DNA of 14,410 nt. Origin: DATGMP01 sp035293565. Its GTDB lineage: Bacteria > Pseudomonadota > Alphaproteobacteria > BOG-932 > Roseiterribacteraceae. The position numbers were made by a program, and so were the translations under genes. Every line of letters starts with the position of its first letter. Positions within the stretch are counted from its first letter, which is position 1. This document shows, in pieces, positions 1-6,077 of this stretch. The notes beneath the pieces are model-generated. The model was not told the origin of the DNA. It saw only the letters and a list, made by a program, of their open reading frames with translations, and did no database searches. The stretch covers positions 1 through 14,410 of the forward strand of contig DATGMP010000073.1 in the NCBI GenBank assembly GCA_035293565.1. Direction: 5' to 3'.

Positions 1-1
1 G

Positions 2-376
2 CCGTTGCAGAAGATCCAGATCGTCAAGGGCTGGATCGAGAACGGAAAGCGGATGGCGAAGGTCTATGACGTCGTCTGCTCCGACGGCATCAAGGCCGAT
101 CCCAAGACCGGCACTTGCGCCGACAATGGCGCGACCGTCGACATCGCAACTTGCACGGTCGGCGCGGGTAAGGGAGCCGGCGAGCTTTCGACGACGTGGA
201 CGGATCCGTCTTTCGATCCGAAGATCCGCGCTGTCTACTATGTCCGCGTGCTCGAGGATCCGACCTGCCGCTGGAGCACCTACGATGCCCATCGGCTGCA
301 TGTGGATCCGCCGAAGGCGGTGCCGGCCACGATCAAGGAACGCGCCTGGACGTCGCCTATCTGGTACACGCCGTGA
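2..376 (+). CDS. DUF3604 family protein, C-terminal 124 residues only (5' end outside window)
   Basis: The reading frame is open from the window edge to the TGA at 374-376, so this is the end of a longer gene that begins upstream. The visible part starts with LQKIQIVKGW and ends with an RAVYYVRVLEDPTCRWSTYD block and the closing WTSPIWYTP. These blocks are typical of the C-terminus of DUF3604 proteins (PF12228), which are usually well over 500 residues. The family has no established reaction; many members are found in sphingomonads and other environmental proteobacteria and appear to be exported. Four cysteines lie in the visible segment. The phosphoesterase follows on the same strand after 115 nt, too far to claim one operon. 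Family assignment is by recognised motifs; function is unknown. Confidence 0.85.
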   Translation, partial: PLQKIQIVKGWIENGKRMAKVYDVVCSDGIKADPKTGTCADNGATVDIATCTVGAGKGAGELSTTWTDPSFDPKIRAVYYVRVLEDPTCRWSTYDAHRLHVDPPKAVPATIKERAWTSPIWYTP

Positions 377-491
377 TCGCCATAAGCTTCGGGAGAAGAC
401 TTCACACCCGTCCTATTTCGCGGATGTTTCTTTCGTCAGAGTTCGTTTGTATGGAAACGGGATCTCGTCGATAAGCAGGGGATGATCACGA

Positions 492-1706
492 ATGCCTGGT
501 TGGGTGGACAAGGTCGGGATCGGCGCGTTCGGATTGTTCGCTTCGCTCTTCATGTTGGCAACGGCGCCAGCCGGCGAAGCGAGCGAACCTCCCCGCCCGC
601 AGCATGTCTTTATTATCGTGCTGGAGAACGAAGGCTACCATATCACCTTCGGGGCCGGCTCTCCCGCCACGTATCTCGACAAGCTGGCGAAGCAGGGCGC
701 GCTGCTCCAGAATTATTATGCGATCGGCCATTTCAGCCTGGACAATTACCTCGCGATGATCAGCGGCCAAGCGCCCAATCCGGTCACGCAGAGCGACTGC
801 CAAAAATTCGTTGAGTTCGTGCAGACGGGAACCGCTCCCGATGGGCAAGCGCTCGGGTCGGGCTGCGTCTATCCGGCCTCCGTGCGTACGCTCGCCAACC
901 AGCTCGAGGACAAGGGCCTCAACTGGAAAGGCTACATGGAGGATATGGGCAACATTCCATCGCGCGAGAGCGCGACCTGCGGGCATCCCGCCATCGGTCA
1001 AGCGGACGGGACGCAACGCGCGGCGGTCGGTGACCAGTACGCGACCCGGCACGACCCGTTCATGTATTTCCACGCGATCATCGATAGACCATCGTGCGAC
1101 CGCCATGTGGTCAATCTTCGTGCGTTGCAGGACGATCTCAAATCCGTCGAGACGACACCGAATTATGCATTCATCACGCCCAATCTCTGCCACGACGGTC
1201 ACGATGGAGGCGGTGAGAAGAAGGAGCGGAGGTGCGTCGACGGCGAGCCAGGTGGATTGGTCTCGGCCGATCTCTTCCTCAAGGAAACGATTCCAACAAT
1301 CCTTGCTTCGCCAGCCTTCAAGAAGGATGGGCTTCTGATTGTCACGTTCGACGAGGCCGATCTCGATGTGAAGTATGACGAGGCGACGAAGTCGGTCGAG
1401 GTCGAGGGCGGTGATGCCGCGGCGTGCTGCGGCGAGGGGCCCGCACCGAATATCGGGCCAGGCGCGGTCGTGTTCGGAAACGTACCCGATAAAGGGCCGG
1501 GCGCGTTCGGCCCAGGCGGTGGACGTATTGGGGCGGTGCTGCTCTCGCCGCTCATCAAGCCCGGCACCGTGTCCCAGGTTCCCTACAATCACTATTCGCT
1601 TCTGCGGAGCGTCGAGGATTTCTTCGGCCTCGATCATCTTGGCTACGCCGCGACCGACGGCTTGCGGCCGTTCGGCCGGGACGTCTTCACCAAATCGCGG
1701 CAATAA
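492..1706 (+). CDS. Secreted phosphoesterase, PF04185 (acid phosphatase / phospholipase C-like)
   Basis: A 404-residue protein predicted to hydrolyse phosphomonoesters or phosphodiesters outside the cytoplasm. Residues 1-30 form a Sec signal peptide with a hydrophobic core GAFGLFASLFMLA and likely cleavage after GEA. The PF04185 metal and catalytic motifs appear in order. VFIIVLENEGY contains E45 and N46. NYYAIGHFSLDNY contains H80, S82 and N85, with S82 in the usual nucleophile position (Thr or Ser in AcpA-like enzymes). VTFDEAD contains D287 and E288, and NHYSLLRSVEDFFG contains H367. Length is usual for the AcpA-like branch. The ATG at 492 is supported by an AGGGGA ribosome-binding site at 477-482. 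The substrate cannot be read from sequence. Codon usage resembles the neighbours. Confidence is high for the family and low for the substrate. Confidence 0.92.
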   Translation: MPGWVDKVGIGAFGLFASLFMLATAPAGEASEPPRPQHVFIIVLENEGYHITFGAGSPATYLDKLAKQGALLQNYYAIGHFSLDNYLAMISGQAPNPVTQSDCQKFVEFVQTGTAPDGQALGSGCVYPASVRTLANQLEDKGLNWKGYMEDMGNIPSRESATCGHPAIGQADGTQRAAVGDQYATRHDPFMYFHAIIDRPSCDRHVVNLRALQDDLKSVETTPNYAFITPNLCHDGHDGGGEKKERRCVDGEPGGLVSADLFLKETIPTILASPAFKKDGLLIVTFDEADLDVKYDEATKSVEVEGGDAAACCGEGPAPNIGPGAVVFGNVPDKGPGAFGPGGGRIGAVLLSPLIKPGTVSQVPYNHYSLLRSVEDFFGLDHLGYAATDGLRPFGRDVFTKSRQ

Positions 1707-1726
1707 CCATTGCTCAGACGTCCTGT

Positions 1727-1840
1727 CGGCCGGGCTACTATTCCTTCGACGTCAAGAATGGCGGCGTGACGCACGAAGTCGGCGTCGATGCGAAGACCGG
1801 CAACCTGCTGGAAAACAGCATCGAGGGGGCACACGCCGAC
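1727..1840 (+). pseudogene. Decayed C-terminal fragment of a PepSY-domain protein
   Basis: Frame 1727-1840 reads RPGYYSFDVKNGG followed by VTHEVGVDAKTGNLLE and ends at EGAHAD. This is the second half of a PepSY domain (PF03413): a beta-strand with alternating aromatic and acidic residues, then the conserved VDAKTG turn. No start codon with a ribosome-binding site precedes it, the first half of the domain is missing, and the stop usually found just after such an end is absent, so the frame runs on into low-complexity Arg-rich translation. PepSY domains normally sit in small secreted or membrane proteins and are thought to act as inhibitors or ligand-binding modules. The piece begins about 20 nt after the phosphoesterase stop. 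A deletion is the simplest explanation. Only about 38 residues support the call. Confidence 0.65.
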
Positions 1841-1983
1841 GACCGGCCTGCGTGTAAGTGCCGAATGCGCCGGCATCGTTGTCGCCGACATGGGCGTCGT
1901 CCAGGACAGCGCCGCGATTCAGCGGCTCGAAGAGTTCGAGAGCGGACATGGTTCTTCTCCGGTCGCAAGCAGTCGTGTCGAGG

Positions 1984-2190
1984 TCAGCGAAGCGGAACGA
2001 AGACGATGTCCGGTTCCCAATGGGCCGCGAGGCGGCCGTCGGCTTCGCGTCGCCAGCGGCAGACGAGCCGACGGGTGCCGAAAGGCAGCCGGTCGAGCGC
2101 GAACAGGCGTACGAGGTCCGTAGCGGCCTTGTCCGGAACAGCGGGTGCCGGCGCAGCGGCCGAACGGAATTTGAGGATTGCGGCAGTCAT
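1984..2190 (-). CDS. Small hypothetical protein (68 aa)
   Basis: I do not recognise a named family. The case for a real gene is strong: the ATG at 2190 is preceded by AAGGAGG at 2199-2205 with an 8-nt spacer, the best Shine-Dalgarno in the window. The protein has an Ala/Pro-rich N-terminus, a helix-like stretch DLVRLFALDRLPFGTR (residues 25-40), then RLVCRWRREADGRLAAHWEP (41-60) and a hydrophobic tail. The C-x-W ... G-R-L ... H-W-E pattern recalls short hypothetical proteins of alphaproteobacteria, but I cannot name one. There is no signal peptide or membrane segment, so it is probably cytoplasmic. The gene stands alone between a PepSY remnant on the opposite strand and the tetR gene. Its leader holds a strong hairpin and a palindrome-bearing promoter candidate (separate entries). 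Confidence 0.65.
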   Translation of the reverse strand: MTAAILKFRSAAAPAPAVPDKAATDLVRLFALDRLPFGTRRLVCRWRREADGRLAAHWEPDIVFVPLR

Positions 2191-2198
2191 ATCCGCGC

Positions 2199-2205
2199 CT
2201 CCTTC
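2199..2205 (-). promoter_or_regulatory. Near-perfect Shine-Dalgarno of the 68-aa gene
   Basis: The minus strand reads AAGGAGG, 8 nt before the ATG at 2190. It decides both strand and start for a gene that would otherwise be doubtful, because several overlapping frames are open here. Confidence 0.7.
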
Positions 2206-2225
2206 TTGTCAGGTCGTTGGTCCGA

Positions 2226-2289
2226 CCCGGGAGACGCGAGGAGTGGAGGCGCTAGGCGCGGACCTCCGGGATCTCTCGGTTCTCCCGGG
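2226..2289 (-). promoter_or_regulatory. Long imperfect inverted repeat / leader hairpin upstream of the 68-aa gene
   Basis: CCCGGGAGA (2226-2234) pairs perfectly with TCTCCCGGG (2281-2289). Inside it, CGAG (2237-2240) pairs with CTCG (2275-2278) and GGAGG (2245-2249) pairs with CCTCC (2263-2267), around a small apical CGC-TAG-GCG. On the minus strand this structure would lie in the 5' leader, about 20 nt upstream of the Shine-Dalgarno. No U-tract follows on either strand, so it is not a standard terminator. It matches no riboswitch class that I recognise. Confidence 0.5.
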
Positions 2290-2475
2290 CAATCGAAACC
2301 GCCCAGGTCAAAGTCGCGCTGCGACTATGGTCCTCGGACGGAGCGTTGCTAGATCGCGGGTTCATCTGATCCCTTGAGCTGGTTGCACGGGCCTCGGGCC
2401 ATGTCATCGACGTGATCCAAGGCAGGTCGCTCAAAACGGTAGAACCAGTCCACCGCCCTTTGTTCGACCCGGGGG

Positions 2476-2504
2476 CATATATACCCCCAGGGGAATAGGC
2501 GCAA
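2476..2504 (-). promoter_or_regulatory. Candidate promoter with a C-tract/G-tract palindrome in its spacer
   Basis: On the minus strand TTGCGC (2499-2504) and TATATG (2476-2481) are 17 nt apart, which fits a modest sigma-70 promoter firing toward the 68-aa gene. The spacer region contains TATACCCC (2480-2487), CA, GGGGAATA (2490-2497), an inverted repeat with 7 of 8 matching positions. C-tract/G-tract palindromes of this shape are typical of operators for CsoR/RcnR-type metal or formaldehyde repressors. No such repressor gene is in the window, so the regulator is unknown. Confidence 0.35.
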
Positions 2505-2625
2505 GACCCAAGAGCTTAGGGCTGTGATGTGCCGGGGGTGCCGGCAAGCGGCCGGTTTGCTTTGTCCCGCGTCGTGCTGGGGCGACCGGTGGGGCGCTCG
2601 CTCAACGCCGCCGGCAACGCAGCTT

Positions 2626-3336
2626 TCAGGTTCTTGTCTTTGGCGGTTTTTGCGTCCGCACCTGCGTTGATCGCTCTTTCTCAATAACCACTGCCGGTCC
2701 CTTGATACCGCCTGGACCCGCGGCGACCGAAGCAGGACGGGCAATCATATCGGCTAGGACACGCGCCGTGTTGCGCAGGCGGCCGGGCAGATTATAGGCG
2801 GGATCGACACGCCAGATTCGCAAGACGGAAACATAAGCGCCCACCATGATCTCGGCCAGCAGATCGGAAGGGACATCCGTCCGCGCTTCACGCCGGGCGA
2901 TTCCTTTTTCGACGATCTTGCGAAATTCTTTGGTCATGTTGCGATAGCGGTCGCGCTCGAGCGGGTCGGGAAAGGATTTCTCCGCTTCGGCAATCATCAC
3001 GCGAAAGAAAGGGGCAGAGGCCTGAATACCCTTCGCCGAATTCGTAAAAAATATCTCCAACAGCTCTCTGACCGGAACATCGCGTTCTAGCAAGCTTTGC
3101 AGGTAAGCGAAGAAACCGCGGTCGATCTCGGCCAGAAGTTCCTTCACCACTGCGGGTTTGCTGTCGAAATAGTTGAAGAAGGTGGCGCGAGAGATGTCGG
3201 CCGCTTCGGCCAATTCATCGATGGTTGTGCCCTCGACGCCGTGCTTGGTGAAAAGCTTGCTCGCCGCATCAAGGATGCGGGCTCGCGTTCTGAGCTTGTT
3301 GCGCTCCCGGCGTGAAATTGCAACGGTTTCGGCCAT
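2626..3336 (-). CDS. TetR/AcrR family transcriptional regulator
   Basis: A 236-residue one-component repressor-type regulator. The N-terminal DNA-binding domain (about residues 10-60) shows the usual order: ARILDAASKLFTKHG, then the helix-turn-helix GTTIDELAEAADISRATFFNYFDSK, the TetR_N signature (PF00440). The remainder is the helical ligand and dimerisation domain, which is too variable to predict the ligand. The last 35 residues or so are Gly/Pro-rich and then basic, an unstructured tail beyond the usual family length of about 200. The ATG at 3336 has only a weak upstream AGAAG; it was chosen because the HTH begins at a normal distance from it. The gene lies 163 nt downstream of the first TonB-dependent receptor on the same strand. 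Controlling the neighbouring uptake and hydrolase genes is a reasonable inference, not shown by sequence. Confidence 0.93.
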   Translation of the reverse strand: MAETVAISRRERNKLRTRARILDAASKLFTKHGVEGTTIDELAEAADISRATFFNYFDSKPAVVKELLAEIDRGFFAYLQSLLERDVPVRELLEIFFTNSAKGIQASAPFFRVMIAEAEKSFPDPLERDRYRNMTKEFRKIVEKGIARREARTDVPSDLLAEIMVGAYVSVLRIWRVDPAYNLPGRLRNTARVLADMIARPASVAAGPGGIKGPAVVIEKERSTQVRTQKPPKTRT

Positions 3337-3499
3337 GTCTAACTTCTAGCGATTCCTAGCTCCGCCGTACAAGATCGGCCGACGACTGTGCATGGAAGCC
3401 ACATTCGCGACGCTTTCGGTTGGCGCATTGGTTTGATGTTCCAGGCTTACGCCGCGGGAGTTGGGTCCGATGCAGGCTTCACCTTCAGGCGATCTCGGC

Positions 3500-5911
3500 T
3501 CAGAACGCCGGAAGGTCGGGACCGAACCGATATTTCAACTGAAAGCCGAACATGCGCGGCGGTCCGTATGCCTTGGCATCGATGCCGAGGAAGCCGTAAA
3601 GCGGATAGGCGCCGGTGATGTACAGATTATCGGTCGCGTTCGTCATGAAAAAGGCGAGGTCGAACGGATGACCCATGATGTTGGACCAGTCGAGCCTGAG
3701 ATCGAGGCGATCGTAGGATGGCAGAATGCTGAACGGACTGGGTGTCACATATTGATGTCCGTACCAGGTGTAGGTCGCCGAAACCGTGACGTCGCCGTAA
3801 GAGGAATCGACCGGCAGGTGGTACAGAGCCGTGAAGCCGTACTGGATGGGAGGAATATAGAGGATGGTCGGCGGCTGTTCGCCGAATACCGTCGGATATT
3901 GCGTATAGGTTGAATGCACGTACGAGAAATGCGGCGACAGCTCGACACCCGAGATCGGAATGATCGTTCCTTCAACCTCGGCGCCGTCCACCGTCGCCGC
4001 GCCGGCATTTTGCGTCACCTGATTGGCGACGAGCTGACCGGCGGCGTTGGTGAAGGTGATCGTCTTCTGCACCGCGATGCTGTTGAAGTCGGTATGGAAC
4101 AGGTCGCCGTTGGTGCGACCATGGATGCCCATGATTTCCCAATCGGCCTTGGCTCCAATCTCGACATCGGTCACGCGCTGCGGCTTAATCTGTGAGAACG
4201 CGGCCGAAGGGGCGTTCAAGTTCGTAGATCCGGCGATGTAGGCGTGGCCGGATCTCACATAGAGGAGCAGCTCCGGCGTCAGTTGGTAGTCGAGGCCGAG
4301 CGTCCAGCCGGGCGCATTGAACGAGCCGTCGACGCCCGAGAAGCAGTTCTTGTCGGCGCCGATGTTCGAGCATTTGCCTGTCGGGCTGCCGCTGCGGCCC
4401 ACCGACTGATTGGACACGAAGTCCCAATTGTAACGGTATCCCGCAGTGAACTTCAGCCCGTCGAGCAGCGCGCCCAAATCATAGGTTCCTTGGGCGTAAA
4501 CAGCCTGACTTCGCGACGAACTATGACCGGCGGCGTAGGTAAAGGTGCCCAGCGCCGTGCTCCCGCTGTCGGTGTGGCCCGCCGGATGCGTGAACTCCAG
4601 GAACCCGCCGACGGTCCATTGCAGCTTTCCGCCCAATGAGCGCCCCTGGATCTGAGGCTCTTCGGTGAACTGCGCAGTCGATTGCTGCCATCCATAGGGG
4701 TTCCCGGGCAGCCCGACTTCCAGAACGGGAAACTGAGTGCCGTCCTCGTCGCCCACGCTATTGACCTTATTGACGCGAACCGCGGCGATATTCTTGACCG
4801 TCAGATCATCGGCGGCATCCCACCGCGCGACGTCGGTTATGCCCCAAATATAGGCTTTGCTGAGAGGCGCATAGTCGCGCCCGACCTGGACGCGTGGGCC
4901 GAGCGCGTTCTGCTGTGCCAGCGCGTCGACCAGTCCGGGATAGAAAGAGAAACTTCCAGCCTTCAGGCCCGCGATGAATGCCTGGATCTGCGTTGCGGGG
5001 TTGAGCAGCGAAGCGAGGCTCGGCCCATTGGCCAAGGTCAGAGGCAGCGACCGGCCGCCACCGATCGGAATTGAGCTGAGCACGAAATTCGGATCGATAT
5101 GATCGATAATGACGGAGGAGCCGTGCTGATGCTGCCAGTATCCGTCGTAGACGAGATAGTTCTCGAGATCGTCCGTGGGACGTAGCGTCAGGCCGATGCG
5201 CCACCCATAATAATCCTTGTCGTCGAGATCGATCCCGGTGCCCTGAACTTCCGTGAATCCGTCCCGGTTGACGACCTGACCGGCGACGCGTAGCAGCACC
5301 TTGTCGGTGACGATCGGTATGTTGACGGCGCCTTCGAATTCGTGATCGGCGTAGTCGCCGAGCGTGACTTGCCCGTAGCCTTCGAAAGCATTCGTGGGTC
5401 TCTTGGGTTCGAACAGAATCGCGCCGCCAATCGCATTCGTGCCGAACAGCGTTCCTTGCGGGCCTTTGTCGATCTCCACGTGATCGAGATCGAAATAGTT
5501 TCCAGGCGCCGATGCGAGGCCGGAGCCGCCCGCAGCGCCAGCCGCCGAGGTGGGCACCTGCGAGAAATACGTCACAGCGCCCGGCAAGCCGCGCAGGATC
5601 AGGTTCTCGCCGAACGGCGTGAAGGGATCGGAGCCGTTCTGCGACAGGGCCAACGACGGCGTGAAGTGAGTCAGGTCTTCCATCTGGTAGACATGCTTCT
5701 CCTCCAGCTGCTGCTGGCTGAAGGCCGTGATCGCGATCGGCACCGATTGAAGCCGCTCCTCACGGCGCCGCGCGGTCACGACGACTTCCTGAAGCTCCTG
5801 TCCGCCTGATGCCATCGACGCTGTTTGGGTTTGAGCCGCCGCACGGTGAGCCGGCGGCAACAAAGCCAAGCTCAGCGCGCTCGACAGCAACAGGATCCCC
5901 TGACGTGACAT
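3500..5911 (-). CDS. TonB-dependent outer-membrane receptor 1
   Basis: An 803-residue energy-coupled outer-membrane importer. A signal peptide (residues 1-26, hydrophobic core GILLLSSALSLALLPP, cleavage near AAA-QT) is followed by the TonB-box-like ELQEVVVTARRREERLQSVP, which leads into the plug domain (about 54-165). The plug contains the hallmark GPQGTLFGTNAIGGAI. The rest is the beta-barrel (PF00593), ending in YGPPRMFGFQLKYRFGPDLPAF with the aromatic-rich outer-membrane insertion signal. ATG 5911 is preferred over an in-frame ATG at 5929 because GGGAGGGGAG lies just before it and six residues are thereby removed ahead of the signal peptide. One barrel loop holds a cysteine pair, C514 and C523. 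It diverges from the lipase-family gene and is clearly paralogous to receptor 2. The substrate is unknown; its context with esterases suggests a hydrophobic ester rather than a siderophore. Confidence 0.95.
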   Translation of the reverse strand: MSRQGILLLSSALSLALLPPAHRAAAQTQTASMASGGQELQEVVVTARRREERLQSVPIAITAFSQQQLEEKHVYQMEDLTHFTPSLALSQNGSDPFTPFGENLILRGLPGAVTYFSQVPTSAAGAAGGSGLASAPGNYFDLDHVEIDKGPQGTLFGTNAIGGAILFEPKRPTNAFEGYGQVTLGDYADHEFEGAVNIPIVTDKVLLRVAGQVVNRDGFTEVQGTGIDLDDKDYYGWRIGLTLRPTDDLENYLVYDGYWQHQHGSSVIIDHIDPNFVLSSIPIGGGRSLPLTLANGPSLASLLNPATQIQAFIAGLKAGSFSFYPGLVDALAQQNALGPRVQVGRDYAPLSKAYIWGITDVARWDAADDLTVKNIAAVRVNKVNSVGDEDGTQFPVLEVGLPGNPYGWQQSTAQFTEEPQIQGRSLGGKLQWTVGGFLEFTHPAGHTDSGSTALGTFTYAAGHSSSRSQAVYAQGTYDLGALLDGLKFTAGYRYNWDFVSNQSVGRSGSPTGKCSNIGADKNCFSGVDGSFNAPGWTLGLDYQLTPELLLYVRSGHAYIAGSTNLNAPSAAFSQIKPQRVTDVEIGAKADWEIMGIHGRTNGDLFHTDFNSIAVQKTITFTNAAGQLVANQVTQNAGAATVDGAEVEGTIIPISGVELSPHFSYVHSTYTQYPTVFGEQPPTILYIPPIQYGFTALYHLPVDSSYGDVTVSATYTWYGHQYVTPSPFSILPSYDRLDLRLDWSNIMGHPFDLAFFMTNATDNLYITGAYPLYGFLGIDAKAYGPPRMFGFQLKYRFGPDLPAF

Positions 5912-5913
5912 GT

Positions 5914-5923
5914 CTCCCCTCCC
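5914..5923 (-). promoter_or_regulatory. Ribosome-binding site fixing the start of receptor 1
   Basis: The minus strand reads GGGAGGGGAG, 2-5 nt before the ATG at 5911. Because this purine run lies downstream of the alternative ATG at 5929, it argues for the shorter protein. Confidence 0.65.
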
Positions 5924-5970
5924 GATCATTTTCGCGGCCGATCTCGAAACGCTCGCCGCTTCTAAAGCGT

Positions 5971-6001
5971 AAAATAAATGTATCCTTGCGTCTATTATTT
6001 T
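5971..6001. promoter_or_regulatory. AT-rich inverted repeat between receptor 1 and the lipase gene (possible operator)
   Basis: AAAATAA (5971-5977) and TTATTTT (5995-6001) form a perfect 7-bp inverted repeat with a 17-nt centre. It covers the -35 of the lipase promoter candidate and lies just downstream of the receptor promoter candidate, a position where a bound regulator could affect both genes. Such repeats arise easily in AT-rich DNA, so this is weak evidence. Confidence 0.25.
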
Positions 6002-6014
6002 CTCTTAGTATAAA
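5986..6014 (+). promoter_or_regulatory. Candidate sigma-70 promoter for the lipase-family gene
   Basis: TTGCGT (5986-5991) is followed after exactly 17 nt by TATAAA (6009-6014, 5 of 6 consensus), giving a leader of about 57 nt before the ATG at 6078. The surrounding 100 nt are much more AT-rich than the rest of the window. Confidence 0.45.
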
Positions 6015-6034
6015 AACAGCCAATCGCGGTACAA
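6007..6034 (-). promoter_or_regulatory. Candidate sigma-70 promoter for receptor 1
   Basis: On the minus strand TTGTAC (6029-6034) is followed after 16 nt by TATACT (6007-6012, 5 of 6 consensus), leaving a leader of about 90 nt before the receptor ATG at 5911. Its -10 overlaps the -10 of the oppositely directed lipase promoter candidate. Confidence 0.45.
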
Positions 6035-6077
6035 AGAAAGTCTGTTTGGATATCGCGCAGGACGGGGCGAGGAAACG

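Larger units (their letters stand above)
2191..2625. other. Intergenic stretch between the 68-aa gene and tetR
   Basis: These 435 nt contain no recognisable protein-coding gene. What can be seen is the Shine-Dalgarno of the 68-aa gene, a long hairpin at 2226-2289, a C-tract/G-tract palindrome inside a promoter-like element at 2476-2504, and a possible 37-codon reading frame on the minus strand (2252-2365, ATG with AAGGGA at 2370-2375) that runs into the hairpin. A small GC stem at 2541-2555 is followed by a T-rich stretch on the + strand but has no upstream + gene to terminate. I see nothing identifiable in the remaining bases. Confidence 0.5.

Noticed and set aside
486..1703. A 405-codon open frame antisense to the phosphoesterase
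   Set aside because: It mirrors the + gene almost exactly, its translation is Arg-rich without domain motifs, and the + frame has all PF04185 motifs, a signal peptide and a ribosome-binding site.
2252..2365. A 37-codon minus-strand frame upstream of the 68-aa gene
   Set aside because: It has AAGGGA close to its ATG, but the spacing is short, the product matches nothing I know, and it runs into the hairpin; kept only as a possibility in the intergenic entry.
2541..2560. Stem CCGGC-loop-GCCGG followed by a T-rich stretch, like a + strand terminator
   Set aside because: The stem is only 5 bp, the T-run is interrupted, and no + strand gene ends upstream.
2349..2744. A 131-codon minus-strand frame overlapping the tetR 3' end
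   Set aside because: Most of its N-terminal third is tetR read in another frame; no motif, and no ribosome-binding site at its start.
3337..3360. Two CTAG tetramers just upstream of tetR as an autoregulatory operator
   Set aside because: Only the tetramers and two inner bases match symmetrically, too little for a TetR operator call.
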